Source: Hirundichthys speculiger (taxonomy: Eukaryota; Chordata; Actinopteri; Beloniformes; Exocoetidae). From it: a stretch of DNA of 64,000 nucleotides. The stretch is from positions 2,542,001-2,606,000 of the forward strand of contig JAGFBZ010000865.1 in NCBI GenBank assembly GCA_018398805.1. Reading direction: 5' to 3'. Of this stretch, positions 14,030 through 41,080 are shown piece by piece (the first letter of the stretch is position 1; each line of letters starts with the position of its first letter). Position numbers and translations under genes: made by a program. Below the pieces are notes generated by a model that saw only the letters and a program-made list of their open reading frames with translations, searched no databases and was not told the origin of the DNA.

Positions 14030-14770
14030 CTGCATGTGTGGTCAAATGGACTCTATCCTCTGCATCCTCTTCTTTCACACCCACTAACTTCATGTCATGT
14101 CTTTCACTACATCCATAAATCTCCTCTTAGGTCGGCAGTTTCAACTTCATCATCTTTTTACCGACTCTGTACATGTCCAAACCATCTCAGTCTGGCCTCT
14201 GACTTTTTCTCCAAAACGTCAAACAATGCTTGTCCTTCTGATGTACTCAATCCTGATCCAATCCATCCATGTCACTCCCAAAGAGACCTCAACATTTTAA
14301 CCTTGTGTATACAACTCCTGTCCTTTTCTCACGGTCCCTAAACCATACAACGTGGTGGGTCTTACCAACACCTTGTACACTTTTCCTTTCATTCTTGCTG
14401 ATACTCTTTTATCACACATCACACTGGTTATTTTCCTCCAGCTGTTTCTACCTGCTCAGACATGCTTCATCACTTCTTTTTGACTGTTGACCCTACTTAA
14501 AAATCCTCTACCTCCTTTTCCTCCCTTCATTGTAGCCTCACTGTTCCACTTGGGTCCCTCTCATTCACACACATATATTATATGTATTCCCTGCTCTCAC
14601 TACAGATCACAATGTCACCTGCCAACATCGTAGTCAGTGGAGATCCCTGTCAGCCTGTCCATCACCACTGTAAAATCCTTGATGCAGTCCCACCTCCACC
14701 TTGAACTCCTCTGTCACACCTACAGGACACCTCACCACCGTCTTACAGCTCATCCAGTTTTTCATAGTTA
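14030..14770 (-). mobile_element. Decayed LINE reverse-transcriptase fragment
   Basis: The + strand shows antisense LINE phrases: CATGTCCAAACCATCTCAGT, CACTACATCCATAAATCTCC, CTACAGATCACAATGTCACC and CCCACCTCCACCTTGAACTC. These are the complement of the reverse-transcriptase and C-terminal part of a common fish non-LTR element. It is broken by indels and shortened internally. Confidence 0.7.
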
Positions 14771-15339
14771 AGCATAATTGTTGAAAAAAAAAGTGTATTA
14801 ATCGCTCATTAATGTAAATCCAGGTAGAACTCACTGAATTGTAATATTGATTTGAGGTCAAATGCCCAATCCCCGTTCACACTAAAGAGTTAACAAGTCA
14901 GAGAGGGATTACTTTTTGCTGTATAAACACTTATCCGTCATCATAAACTGTCTTAGGCTTTTAAACAAATCAAACTTTTGACTTGTGAAATGTGAAGTGT
15001 AATTAAGGCTTTACTTAAAAACCTGTAAAAACAAAGGGGTTAGCGTAATTACTCTTCAAGCATGCTATCACATCAGTTGTTAGTCCCTGTTCATAAATTC
15101 ACAATGCTTGCTCGCTATGTCTGAAAATGCATTTAAATAACATCGATAATGATGAAGTCATTTGAACAGCACTTAGAAAAAACATTTGACAGTCATTACA
15201 AGATAAACCTTTGGAGCAGGGGTTTGTAAACTATTGTCATATCATGACCCCTGTCCCTGATGATATTGTCATATCATGACAATAGTTTTTTTTTTCTTTT
15301 TTTGCGATAATGACAGGATTAGTGTTTGACCAGTGTGAG
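14771..15339. other. Intergenic sequence with a small hairpin
   Basis: No gene seen. A 13-bp perfect inverted repeat, AAACTATTGTCAT at 15228-15240 and its complement at 15276-15288, encloses 35 bp; ATTGTCATATCATGAC also occurs twice directly. Confidence 0.6.
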
Positions 15340-15748
15340 GAAAACCCCGCTGAGGCATCCTCCGCGCGGCTGTTGCTGGGAGCTCCGGCCAATCAAAGCC
15401 GCGTCTCTCCCTGGCGAGTAGTTTGGTGGCCGAAGAGGCATGACATCATGTACAGCTCCGTCCTTTCCTGCTAAAACTACTACTGAAGCATCCTCGCTTC
15501 ATCACAGCTAATAACAACAACAGGCGGACTCAACCATTTTCATACTGCATGGTGCACGCGTGTGATGCGCTCATACCCCGGTGTGTGTGTGTGTGTGCGT
15601 GTGTGTCCGTTTGGCAGGAGAATGGCGGACGGGGAGGATGCGGCGTCTGTGGAGCGGGGCAGCGGTGATGATGGGGCTCTAACTGCATAACAGCCCCGCT
15701 TGTGCATTTTGATTTTCATCCTGTTGAGCTTGGTGTTCGGCCGCCGCC
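15340..15748 (+). promoter_or_regulatory. wbp1 promoter / 5' UTR, GC-rich
   Basis: CpG density rises sharply from about 15345. A CCAAT box lies at 15389-15393 and a CRE/AP-1-like TGACATCA at 15441-15448. No TATA box is evident. A TG/CG dinucleotide stretch lies at about 15581-15604. This is a typical CpG-type promoter; the transcription start is not resolved. Confidence 0.6.
15622..15690 (+). other. upstream ORF in the wbp1 5' UTR (22 codons plus stop)
   Basis: An ATG in fair context (GAGAATGG) opens 22 sense codons, MADGEDAASVERGSGDDGAL ending TA, before TAA. It ends 58 nt before the predicted wbp1 ATG and is in another frame. It would act as a uORF if the transcript starts upstream of 15622. 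The peptide is not recognised. Confidence 0.35.
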
Positions 15749-30341
<14,593 letters not shown>

Positions 30342-33300
30342 GTTGACAGCCAGGGAGATGTAGTTGAGCGAGGAGGAAAGGTGAGCTATTTATGCCCGAT
30401 AGCACTCTCTCGATAGATGCTTGATAGATCAAGACTAGTAGGTGAAAAGTTTAATCACTGAAGAAAAGTCTGGCAGATCTTACTGCAATAGTTGCAAGAA
30501 GAGGGACAGAAAGGGTAAAGGAGATTTTTGAAGTCTGTCCGTTTAAAAGGAAAAAATAACTCAATGAAAACCCGACAACAGAATCATCGGGTTTCATGTG
30601 TGAGACATTGATTTTTTTCTTTTTACAAATTGCTAAAAAGAATCCTGAATTAATCATTATTATTCCTATCTGTCTTTTTCTTGCTCAAACCACTTAGCAA
30701 TAGTAAAGGCTTTTCAACTACCTGGCATGCACTGCATGCACACCAGCCCCACTGGTATCCTTATTCCTCCTCTCCTACTTTCCTCTGTTCTCTTTATAAT
30801 GCAACATTGTTCTCCAAATAGCACTTTAGCTTTATGAGATGAAATCCCTTGTTCTGTGGTTCCCAGCATATGTGCTAGAGCCTCTTTCAAGGGTGACTAG
30901 AAGGGTCATGTTGTGACAGTTCAAGAGAGAACAAAATAGTCTGTCTGTTTTATAAAATGATTGGACCACATGGTCAGACTTTTCCCCCTCTTAATCTGTG
31001 CATTGCTGCATTTTAAGACTTTTATAAATGGCTTAAATCTGAAAAGTCAGTATGTAAAATTTCACAACTTCCAAGAGCATAGTTTCCTTTAGTATCTGGT
31101 GTTAAGGAACAAAATGATTAGCAGCTTTACATCACACCACGCATCCCATGCAGTTTACCCTGTGTAACAGGAATATGTCATGAAATGGAAGGTAAATAAC
31201 TTCAGAGTTCATGAAGTGAAACTTAAGGATATTCTATCTTCAAAAATGCAGCTCTGAAACTAGCACGTTTGAATGATGTAATATCATTATCCTTTCTCCT
31301 GAGGATCTTGTGTTCATAATATTGAACACTAAGGTGTTGTTTCTTGGTCTTCTCCAGTCTGCTTCCTTACATTTTTTTGAGAAATTAAGATGTTGCTTCC
31401 TGACTGAGAATGGATAAAAACATTGGTTAAAATTGTTGTGTGGCGTTAGGGCAGTTATAAACTGTTGTTTGAAAATCCTACATAAACACGCCGTGTAGTT
31501 ACCCAGATTTTTAAGTTTGGACTGAGTTAACAAGCTCCTGGATGATCGCTGCCATGTTTGATCGCCAGTGTGAATCTCAATCCTCTATGGATGGACTGTA
31601 GTTTTTACAAGGTGGACACTTTAAACTCGCCACTGGTAATGATTGTAAATGGTTATGCATAGCAGCAAACAATACTCTGGAGATTTTTTTTTTTTTTTAA
31701 CTTGATACGTGACTGAAAACCTTTGGAAATGTGTGTGAAACTGCAGAAAGACAATTTCAGCTTGGCATCTGGTAGCCTGGCCCGCCATCCTCATTAGTTT
31801 CCTCTTAGATACAAAGAATTGCTCTTTTTCAGCTGGGGGCGGCAGCATCTGGACGCCTTTCGATAGGCATACAACCAATCACAGACGCAACGCATGTGAT
31901 GGCAGCCATCTTGATTGTTTTCAGTAGAGGTTCTTGGATGCTCCTGTACGAGTTCCCAGCCAGCATGTCCATGTGGGTCCCCATCTGGATTAACAGTGGC
32001 CCACTTGGGTGCAGAGCAGAACTGGGTTTGAAATGGACAAATGGCACGAGTCCCTTATGGTTTCAGCTTTATAAGCCCCAAGTTGGAAGTCTATAGTGTA
32101 TTAAATGGGCATGGGCTAACAAAGGGGGAAAATTGTGTGGGTCCCATATAGTTTCAATAACGTATGCCCCGCACTAGAAGATTAACCAGTTTGGCTCCAC
32201 CTAATCAGGAATCTGCACACAAACTCATGTAGGAGGCCATTTGCAGCCCATATTTAGCCCATCTGGGCTCCCGCATATAGATACTGGGTAGGTCATTGCA
32301 TTAACGTTCCGCCCCAGCACCACTGTGATAGGTTCGGTACATTCTATACCGGTGGGAATGCATGAGCACTAGACACATTACATAAAAGAGATTTTTCACA
32401 AAATAAGTGGGTATGGCTGGCCGGGCTGGACAACTGGGGACTTTGAAAAAAAAAGGAAAAAAAGTATCCATTATAATGCCTTTTCATGCTGAGTAATACT
32501 TGTTAAATATCAAAGGTTAGGATTTAAAGTTACAGAAGAGTCTTTTTTTTTTTAATTATTACTGCTGTGACTAAATATGTCACTTCAGAGTTTGACTGCT
32601 CTTCTCTGAGTCCAGTCCTGATGATCCAGATTGCATTTGTAAAATCACATGTTGAAGCCAAGTGCATTTTTTTTGTGTCTCGAGAAAATATATTCTCAGC
32701 CTCAGCGGGCAGATGTGATACTCTTAACAGATGCTCCGTATGTCCGAGGATAAAGTCAAGTCTGTTAGTCCTGCTTGTGGGACGTGTTAGGGATAGCACC
32801 TGTGGAATTTGTTGCTATTAACTGTGAGTACAAAACGTACAGGTTTTAGAAACACAGAATGTCTCGAATCACATTTTGTAAATGTTTGTCTTGCTGTCAT
32901 TGTTATGAGACAAATGTCTCCGTAGTTTATTTTCCTGGAGGCCACTTTGCTGTGTCTGTAGTGAAAACCTGACTTGACTGTCTTGTGTATGGAGCTTTTG
33001 AAAAGTTTATTGACCTGTGCAAAGAAAACTTTGTCACAGTTAACTGTATAATATAATGGATATTTTTCAGATAATCAATTTGTCCATATGTTCATGAGGA
33101 GGAGGACAGTGAGACAGTTTGTGTTGTAGTTTGCTTTTGCTGTGAAGGTCACCCTCTGATCGTGACTGTTCAAAGCTCCTGCGCAGTGACTCACAGATGT
33201 GTGTCAGAGGGCACTGACTGTTCATAGCCTGGAGAACATAAAAGCCTTCTGGCCACTGTTCATCTTTGGTGTAAAGAGATTTTTTTTTTTTTTTTTCATT

Positions 33301-35760
33301 TTCATTGATTTGTGCTTATGTATGTTGTTGATCAAAGTATATGGTGCCTAGATGAATACAGAAACTCTGTGAAGCATTCTGTAGTTTTTTTGTTTGTTTA
33401 TTTGATTTAGCAAATAACATTTGTGTTAATAGTGCTTAGCAGTCTCTTTATAAAATATAGACAGTGCAGGTGAGACTTAAAACTGTTGTATTTAGCAATA
33501 GCATTCAGGCTTTTTCCTTTTTCTGGTTAATGGTGGTGTGATGGGAAAGGAACTGTTATGAAATAGACATTTACCTCTTTATTACAGATCCATGTGCTGT
33601 GTCGGCCAGAGGCCCCTGATTGTACAAACACAGCATTTTAAATGCCTTTGGCTTAAGTTTTCTCCCAAGTGCAAACTCAGATTATGTGGTTTTACCTTGG
33701 CTCCAGTTTGAGTCTCATGTATTCAAGATACACTTAATTTGCAGAGTTAAAGTGGACATCAGATGGCCATTTCCAACCATTTTTGTCTCATCTATGGTAC
33801 TTCTACATTAGCTTCAAACCCATCATACCTTCAAACAGTTTGTAATTCCTTTAGAATGATAAAAAAAAAATATCCAGAGTAATGCTACTTTCTCAGATGA
33901 GATTTTGTCCCAAGTATTTTTTGATTGATCAAATGTCTGGAAGCTCTTTAGCGATCACACGAACACACACATCTCCTGTTGCTGGTGTGGAGCAGAACAC
34001 CACACTCCAAACAAAGCCATGATTTAAAAAGTCTCTGACAACTCTGTTTTCAGCAGTAAAAAGTCCAGTACAGCCACACATGTTCGAGTCAGAATTGGAT
34101 CCAGAGTATGAGAGTTGTCAACCAGAGACACGGCAACAACAAAGATTACATTTTGATGCCTCTGTAACGGACAGCTGCACCATCATCACCATCAAGGTAA
34201 ATGACTAATTCTTCCACTTCGTATGAAGCTGATCCCTCTTTGGTGTGCTGTCGAAAACTTTCACTTTTAAAATGAACTGAAAGTGATGTCAAAATGTATC
34301 TTAACACTATACTGGCTTTATTGCTATTTTCCATTGGCCAAGCCAATGACATCACGGCGCATCACCGGAAGCTGTGTATGTAGAGTTTGCAAGACTTGGG
34401 TACACCATGTTTATTTAGCATAAAAATACAACGGCACCTCATACATCTCTCTCTGGTTTTTGCTTTTTTAGAGCTTGTTATGGTGACATTTAAGTTAAGA
34501 GTTCATCATAGCAACACTTTAGATAATTTGGGGGTAAAAAAAAAAAACGCTTAAAAGGATGCAGTGTTCACTTTAAGCTTTACTGTTTCTAAAAAGAAGC
34601 TTATTTTCATCTTGAACTAAAATAAATGCAGTTTCTGGTGGATCAAAAAAGGATATGAAACCCAGGTCCTACGTAGTAATGTTACTTTCTATCAACTGTC
34701 TTCTGTACATTATAATGCATACATTAGGCTCAGATATGGGTATAGCTGCTTGTACGGTCCAAAATTTTTTAAATCTTAGTTGTAAATCTGTTTTTTTTTT
34801 TAATTAGAAGGTGGTTGCATAAAATTTGGTGAATGTTACTTAATAAACTTAAGGCAACTTGAGAAAAGAAGCAAAAATAAAATGAGATCTTTTCTTCCAG
34901 TAATAAAACTTTTAACCCTGATTTAGCTCTATTCCGTGCTTAGCCTATGTGTGTATGCTGCTACACAGAAGCATAAATCAGCCTTTAAGCACAATGAAGT
35001 GTAACTCTAGTGGCACAAGGTAGTCATGCCGGCACATCCCCATTCATTAGTGCAGTATTGCCAGTGACAGTTTGTTAACACAGCAAATCTATATACCGCC
35101 ACGTGGTCAGAAAATTGTGTTGCTACCTAAAGTAGCTCCAAGTAACTGAAATAATAGAGGAATTACTCTGGTGTCACTGTTTACAAACACACACAGAACA
35201 CTGAATTGAATTCCTTATTTGTTTCTTTTAAAATGTTCATGCCTTAATTGTTTGCATTCTTTGCTTTGAAAATGCACATGCATCTTCTGGACCTGACGTT
35301 TAAGAATGTGTCGTATCTGTTAAGTCTCTAGTGAACTTTTTCATCACACCTTTACATATTTTTTCTTATGCCATTACTGAAAAAATAGCATATGTAGGTA
35401 AAAGGAAAAGTATTTGCTTCATCTCATTAATTTTTTATTCAGGTGGGCAGAAGAGGCCAGGAAGTGTTTTCCAGTTGCTTTACAAGAATTGTGAGAAATT
35501 ATGACTTTAGTTTTCAGAATAGTAATAAATAGTAATAGTAAAACACCTGAGACACAAACTGGAGCCGGTTTTATTTAGAGCAAGTGTTATTTGTTTTGTC
35601 TTGTAGCAGCTACTGTGTACAGACAAAATGCCCAAACTGTAGGCCAAGGCCTGACACAAGACTGTTACCTCGCTCATGTCTCGACAAAGGACTGTTCTTT
35701 TCTTCTTCTGAAGATGGTACTTTATATTTGTACTATTTTATTTTGTAATGCCAAGAATTG
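30342..35760 (+). other. wbp1 3' UTR and intergenic sequence
   Basis: No coding exon recognised. The wbp1 polyadenylation site is not resolved: an ATTAAA occurs near 32100 and AATAAA hexamers only from about 34620. Around 31970-32160 there are recurrent GTGGGTCCC-type phrases that may be an old repeat. T-runs lie at 31686-31699 and 33280-33297. Confidence 0.5.
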
Positions 35761-35764
35761 AAGA

Positions 35765-35890
35765 AGGCCCTGTGATGGACTCCTGGCCTTTACTCGCCTG
35801 ATGGCAGCTGGGATAGGCTCCAGGCCTTCCCACGTGCCTGAAAAGGATCAAGAAGAATTTAGAAATAAATGACTGAGTGAATGAAGAGAT
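35765..35890 (+). repeat. L2/SINE-type 3' tail
   Basis: GCCCTGTGATGGACTCCTGG, CCTGATGGCAGCTGGGATAG and GCTCCAGGC are the conserved phrase found at the 3' ends of teleost L2-related LINEs and SINEs; it ends in a short GAATGA-like repeat. Confidence 0.65.
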
Positions 35891-36647
35891 GAAAAACTGA
35901 AAATTAAAAAAAAAAAAACAAACAAACATTGGAACAGTTGAACTACTTTGCTTGCAAAAATATCTAAAAATCAAACCCTGGTTTTTGAGGACTAACTCAA
36001 ACTGTTTTTCTCCCGGGATAGAGAGTGCTCCCTTTTCACTCCTGCAGCTATGAGTCAGCAGGACATTATAGCAGTATCTGTACGTGACTGTGTGTGGATT
36101 ATTTCAGATCAATATTACTACAACATGTGGTGTACTTTGAAGGTATCTTTGTGCAATTCTACCTGCAGCTCTTCAGTGTGTCGTACGCATGTGTAAGAGC
36201 CTTATTGTCAGCTTTGTTGTTAAAAATCATTGTCGCTTCTTATAAGGCCAAAGTTAAGTGTTGATGAACTTTATTAACACAGTGTTTTTCAGTATAAATA
36301 CCGAAACATTTTTATGTCTGTCAAGTTGGTTTTGTATTTTGGTGGATAACAGATATTTCAGATATCTATACCTTATGACATATTTTTTGCATTTTTTATT
36401 TGACATATTTTTCACTGTCACGATTCTGTTAGACAAACATCTATGTTACTTTATTAAAAAAAGAAAAGAAAAAGAAAACCCTCTGGATTTTTGGCAAACA
36501 ATAAATGTGCTACCAAATACATGCTTGTATGTTTGCTATTATTATCTTTGTCTTTTGTTCTTGCAGTGCAAACATTATTCTTCTAAATACAGAAAGGAAT
36601 GATGAAATTGATTAAACTGGTCATTTCTGGGGTTTAAAAAGGACATA

Positions 36648-36845
36648 TTCAATTCAATTCAATTTTATTTGTATAGCATCTGTTACAATGTCAATTGTCT
36701 CTAGGCACTTTACAGAGACCCAGAGCATGACCCCTGAGCAAATATCATTAACTAAAAATATAATATTGAACCTTTCAGCCAAACAGTGGGATGGCCAGAG
36801 GATGGAACTGCAAATCAGCATGAAACTCAGGAAACTCTGGCCTGC
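36648..36845 (+). repeat. Teleost dispersed repeat (TTCAATTCAATTTTATTTGT type)
   Basis: It begins with a run of CAATT repeats and TTTATTTGTATAGCATC, then TAGGCACTTTACAGAGACC and GAGCATGACCCCTGAGCAA. This wording is typical of a very common fish interspersed repeat. No intact gene. Confidence 0.5.
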
Positions 36846-37539
36846 AAACAGAAAAAAAAAAGAAAAAAAAAACAATTATGACTAATATGTTTTTTCTGTG
36901 AGTGAGAGCATATTTTTAGTCTCCAACATAGCACAACCTTGAAATTTTCTTTGAATTTGCTATAACACAAAGCTGTAACACTTATTTGGAAATAGATACA
37001 ACCCCAGCTAATCCTTAAATGGGCAAATTTTGTGTAACAAACAAGCCTGGCAGTCAGATGTAGCACGCTCGACTTAATTCAGTCAGCACACGTTACCTAT
37101 TATAGCATAGCTTATATCATGTTAACCCTTGATGCGAACTAAGGTCACCCTTCATTCATTCTGACTGAATCTGTCCTCATTTCAGATGTTGTTTCAGTAG
37201 TGGCATCTGAAATGACTGTTACAACCAAAACGAGGACTTCCAGTGATAGCTCAGGCTGAGCTATTCTGCTACTGTGGTCATCTGTTGGTACCCCGGCCAA
37301 GCTGTGGCCCAGCTAGATCACTCAAACAAAAAACTCCAACAGCAGCAGTGATTTGGCAGATTTGGCTGCCTCCTCAGCTCACAGCCTCTCTTAGTGCCCT
37401 TCTCCCCTGTAACCTTGGAGATCAACCGAGAGTCAGTCGTGGCAGTCTACCCACTGAATTGTGGGTTCTGTGCGTCATGGTGGTTGTGTAGCTTCCATCA
37501 AAAGTAAGGGATTTTTTCAACTCTCCAGGCTTCATTGCA

Positions 37540-38815
37540 AGTGTCCAGCCATCCATTATCCTCACTTATCTGTAATTGGGTCGCAGGGGCAGCAGCCTAG
37601 GCAAAGGCGCCCAGACCTGCCTCCTCCCAGTCGCCCCCACCAGCTCCTCTGAGAGAACCCCAAGATGCTCCCAGGCCATCTGAGAGATATAATCTCTCCA
37701 GCGGGTCCTGGGCCTGCCCCGTGGTCTTCTACCAGTTGGACATGCCTGAAGCACCTCTCCAGGGAGGCGTCTGGGGGACATCCTAACCAGATGCCCGAAC
37801 CACCTCAACTGGCTCCTCTCGATGTGAAGGAGCAGCGGTTCTACTCTGAGTCTCTCCCGAATGACTGAACTTCTCACCTTATCTCTAAGGGAGAGTCCAG
37901 CCACCCCGCGGAGAAAACTCATTTCTGCCGCTTGTATTTGTGATCTCGTTCTTTCTGTCACTACTCACAGTTCATGAACATAGTTGAGGGTTGGAACAAA
38001 GATCGACTGGTAAACAGAGAGCCTTGCCTTTTGGCTCAGCTCTCTCTTCACCACAACAGACCGGTACAGAGTCCGCACCACAGCTGACGCTACACTCATC
38101 CATCTGTCGACCTCCAGCTCCTTTCCCCTATCACTCTTGAACAAGACCCCGTGATACTTAAACTCCTCCACTTGAGGCAGAACCTCACTCCCAACCTGGA
38201 GAAGGCATTCTACCCTTTTCAGACTGAGAACCATGATCTCAGATTTGGAGGTTCTAATTCTCATCCCTGCTGCTTCCCGCTGTGAACTGCTCCAATGAGA
38301 GCTGAGCATCCCCACCCGATGGCGTCAACAGGACCACATCATCCACAAAAAGCAAAGATGAAATCCTGAGACCACCGAAATGGAACCCCTCTGCTCCTTG
38401 GCTGCGCCTAGAAATTCTGTCCATAAATGTTATGAACGGAATCGGTGACAAAGGGCATCCCTGACCGAGTCCAACTCTCACTGAAATAGAATCCGACTCA
38501 CAACCGGCATTGCGGACCAAGCTCCCACTCCATTTGTACAGGGACTGGACAGCCCGTAACAACGGGCCCAGTGCCCCGTACTCCTGAAGTACCCCCCAGA
38601 GGATGCCCCGAGGGACACGGTCAAATGCTTCTCCAAGTCTACAAAATACATGTGGACTGGTTGGTTAAATTCCCATGTTCCCTCCAGGACCCTAGTGAGG
38701 GGATAGAGCTGGTCCAGTGTTCCACGACCAGGACTAAACCACATTGTTCCTCCTGAATCTGGGATTTGACAATCGATCTGACTCTCTTCTACAGCAGTCC
38801 TCGACCTGACCAGGG
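37540..38815 (-). mobile_element. RTE-clade LINE, Rex3-like, decayed
   Basis: The minus strand encodes, in broken frames, a reverse transcriptase with FSPGRGTLDQLYPLTRVLEG, LGQGCPLSPIPFITFMDRIS, RISSLLFVDDVVLLTPSGGD (FVDD in place of FADD), RTSKSEIMVLSLKRVECLLQ, VLPQVEEFKYHGVLF and the C-terminal RRPRGRPRTRWRDYISQMAW. The 3' end (+ strand 37560-37600) has the phrase GGGTCGCAGGGGCAGCAGCC. These are features of the fish Rex3/RTE family. It is 5'-truncated and has several frameshifts and stops. Confidence 0.88.
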
Positions 38816-38819
38816 AGGC

Positions 38820-39142
38820 TGAAGAGTGTGATTCCCTTGTAATTGTGTGATCCCTCATCACTGGGGATCCCTCCCATCCCCTCCACCACTCCTTCATGCT
38901 GCTGCCATCAGGCAGACGCTACAGAACCCCACTGGCCCGGAAAAACATTTACAAAAAATCCTCCATCCCATCTGCAATAACTGCCCTTAATAAGAACACA
39001 TAAACATAAACATTTTTTTTTACTGTTGTTGAATGAGTTTTAGTCAATGGTGCTTGACTGTGGTTTTTAATTATGTTTTAATGCTTCATTGAGCTGTTTT
39101 TAAAGATGAATTTCTGTTTTTACCCGAGACAGACAATAAAGA

Positions 39143-39182
<40 letters not shown>
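38820..39182 (+). mobile_element. LINE 3' end with (ATCT)n tail
   Basis: Codons 38866-39003 read DPSHPLHHSFMLLPSGRRYR, then TPLARKNIYKKSSIPSAITA and LNKNT, then stop. LLPSGRRYR is a common C-terminal phrase of fish LINE ORF2. The element ends in GACAATAAAG followed by about ten ATCT units (39143-39182). It abuts the RTE copy of opposite orientation. Confidence 0.75.
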
Positions 39183-39183
<1 letters not shown>

Positions 39184-39639
39184 GGAACACACCCTCCGGT
39201 CCCCTTTCTTGAAAAGGGGAACCACCCCCCAAGTCAGTCATTGCAAGTGTCAGTCAATCAGATTACAGCTACACAGCCAGAATTAGCCAATGAAATCATA
39301 CTACCAAATAGGAATAGAAAGAAACAGGTATAGATAATGGATGGAGAACAATCAATAATCAGATGGTCTAAATTATGAGTAAAATGGAAAGAGGAAACCC
39401 TGGATTTATTGTTAGGAAAAAATAAAGCATGTAAACAAAATTTCACTCATTCTCAGAGCTCCTTCAGAGGCAGACTGATATAATCCTCAGTGTAGAAAGG
39501 AGCGCTACCATCGATCTTTCATTCCAACTACCATCATTTAAGTTGTACGCTGATCTTTTTTCCTCCTTCCTGACAGGACTGTGCAATAGCTCCCACACAT
39601 ATATCACCACCACCCCATCAATTTTCCAAGGTTAATATG

Positions 39640-39745
39640 TATATAGTCTGTATTGCTAAGTTAACTTTTTCCACTTGTGCGCTGCTTCAACAAGTGAACT
39701 CCCCTATAGGACGCTATAGGATCAATAAAGTTTGAGCTTATCTTA
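39640..39745 (+). repeat. Second LINE 3' tail fragment
   Basis: CTTCAACAAGTGAACTCCCC, then GGATCAATAAAGTTTGAGCT and TTATCTTA, resembles another LINE 3' UTR of the same general type, reduced to its last 100 bp. Confidence 0.45.
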
Positions 39746-40175
39746 TAATGGGTGACTGAATTTTCAGGTGTCTTAGTGAAAGCATGGTTGGGTGACGGTG
39801 ATAAATGCAGTTCCTCTTTAAGCTGTTATATATGTATTAAGCTTTGTTCAGCACCATCTGCTGGTATGGTCTCAGATGACAAAAACATGTCATTGTGTAC
39901 CATAAGGTTGTCATATGTATTACTTAAAAGACATTAGAAACACTGTAGGGCTACAACATGTAAAAGCTGTTGTCCAGGAACACCCTCCAGGTCACCCCAC
40001 TGTGATATATACACACCTCCCAAGAAAAAATTAAAAAAGAAGCTTTTGCTAAAGAACGGATTGCTTATAAGAAATTTCATTTCTATTAAATACTTCGCGA
40101 CTCTGCAGCCAGTTAAAATAATTTCTGAATTTAAAAAGCTCGAGAGGTTTAAGAAATATCGCCTTGCATATTTCC
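39746..40175. other. Intergenic sequence upstream of pdcd4
   Basis: AT-rich, no recognised feature. Confidence 0.6.
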
Positions 40176-40298
40176 AGTATTGTCGTTGACGTTTCTGCTC
40201 TGTGATTGGTCAGGTCGGACCAGCACCCAGACCAATCACAGAGCAGTATTGGCGTTGAAGTTTCTGCTCTGTGATTGGTCAGGTCGGACCAGCACCCA
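40176..40298 (+). promoter_or_regulatory. Tandem CCAAT-box cluster upstream of pdcd4
   Basis: A 54-bp unit occurs twice (40176-40229 and 40245-40298) with about two mismatches and a 69-bp period. The 15-bp spacer (40230-40244) is a perfect inverted copy of 40197-40211. CCAAT pentamers lie at 40205-40209 (reverse), 40232-40236 (forward), 40248-40252 (reverse) and 40274-40278 (reverse). The cluster lies about 450-570 bp upstream of the ATG. NF-Y binding is inferred from the motif only. Confidence 0.55.
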
Positions 40299-40559
40299 CC
40301 CTCTTAGTTGACCACTCCCCATCCGCGTTTTTTTCCATGTGACACCTCGGACGCTCTCGCAAAGTTAAAAACAGACTTTGTTTATCTTGTAGGCCGTTTG
40401 CTGAAATCCTATCCGACCAGTCAGCTCACCTTCCTTCCCTGTAGTCTTCGTTATTTTTTTTAAAACCTTCTCCGCTACTTATGTTAAACTCTCACCCGTT
40501 ATCTCTGTGACGTTTATAGCGTGTATGTAATTAATTTTCGTCATTTTTGTGCTCTTCTG

Positions 40560-41080
40560 CAGAGACCGCGTGCAGCGCGTTAAAAGGGGATCATAGGCAC
40601 TTTAGCATTCCTCCGTCCCTGTCTCGCTGTTGTGAGAAGTCTTGCAACTAAACTACACCGCTGTGCAGAGGATCTGTTGCGGCTGTACGGCAGCTCGACG
40701 CGAGCAGAGGACCGTCGGGAGGCTTTTTAACCGAGCACTCGAGCCATGGCGACCCAGGTGGATGCGTGGTCTACCACTCCGCAAGTCGACGGTGAGTACA
40801 CGGTTTCAGTCGACAGTGTTCCGTGGCGGATGTCGGTGGAAGAAGAAGAAGAAGAAGAAAAAAAATCTCTGCAGGCTACGCGACGTGGCCCGCAGACGTG
40901 GTCTGCACGATCCATTGTCCCTGCATGGGATGGGCTGCAGCGCTAGCCGTGCTCCACCATGTGCCCCGTCGAAAGCAAAGCACACAAACAAACAAGCAAG
41001 TAAGCGAGCAAGCCGAGCACCAGGGCAGCAGCCTGCAGCCCGGACGCCACCGTTCAACCGAACCGCCGCTATCGTGATTA
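40560..41080 (+). promoter_or_regulatory. CpG-rich pdcd4 promoter, exon 1 and start of intron 1
   Basis: CpG density is much higher than in the flanks and no TATA box is seen. The 5' UTR probably begins somewhere around 40560-40640. The GC-rich reading frames around the ATG do not extend beyond exon 1 as conserved protein. Confidence 0.5.
40746..40791 (+). CDS. pdcd4: pdcd4 coding exon 1 (start)
   Basis: The ATG is in good Kozak context (GAGCCATGG) inside a CpG-rich segment. It encodes MATQVDAWSTTPQVD plus the first base of Gly, and ends at ACG|GTGAGT, a strong donor in phase 1. The N-terminus diverges from mammals, so the start rests on context and on the phase fit with exon 2. Confidence 0.85.
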
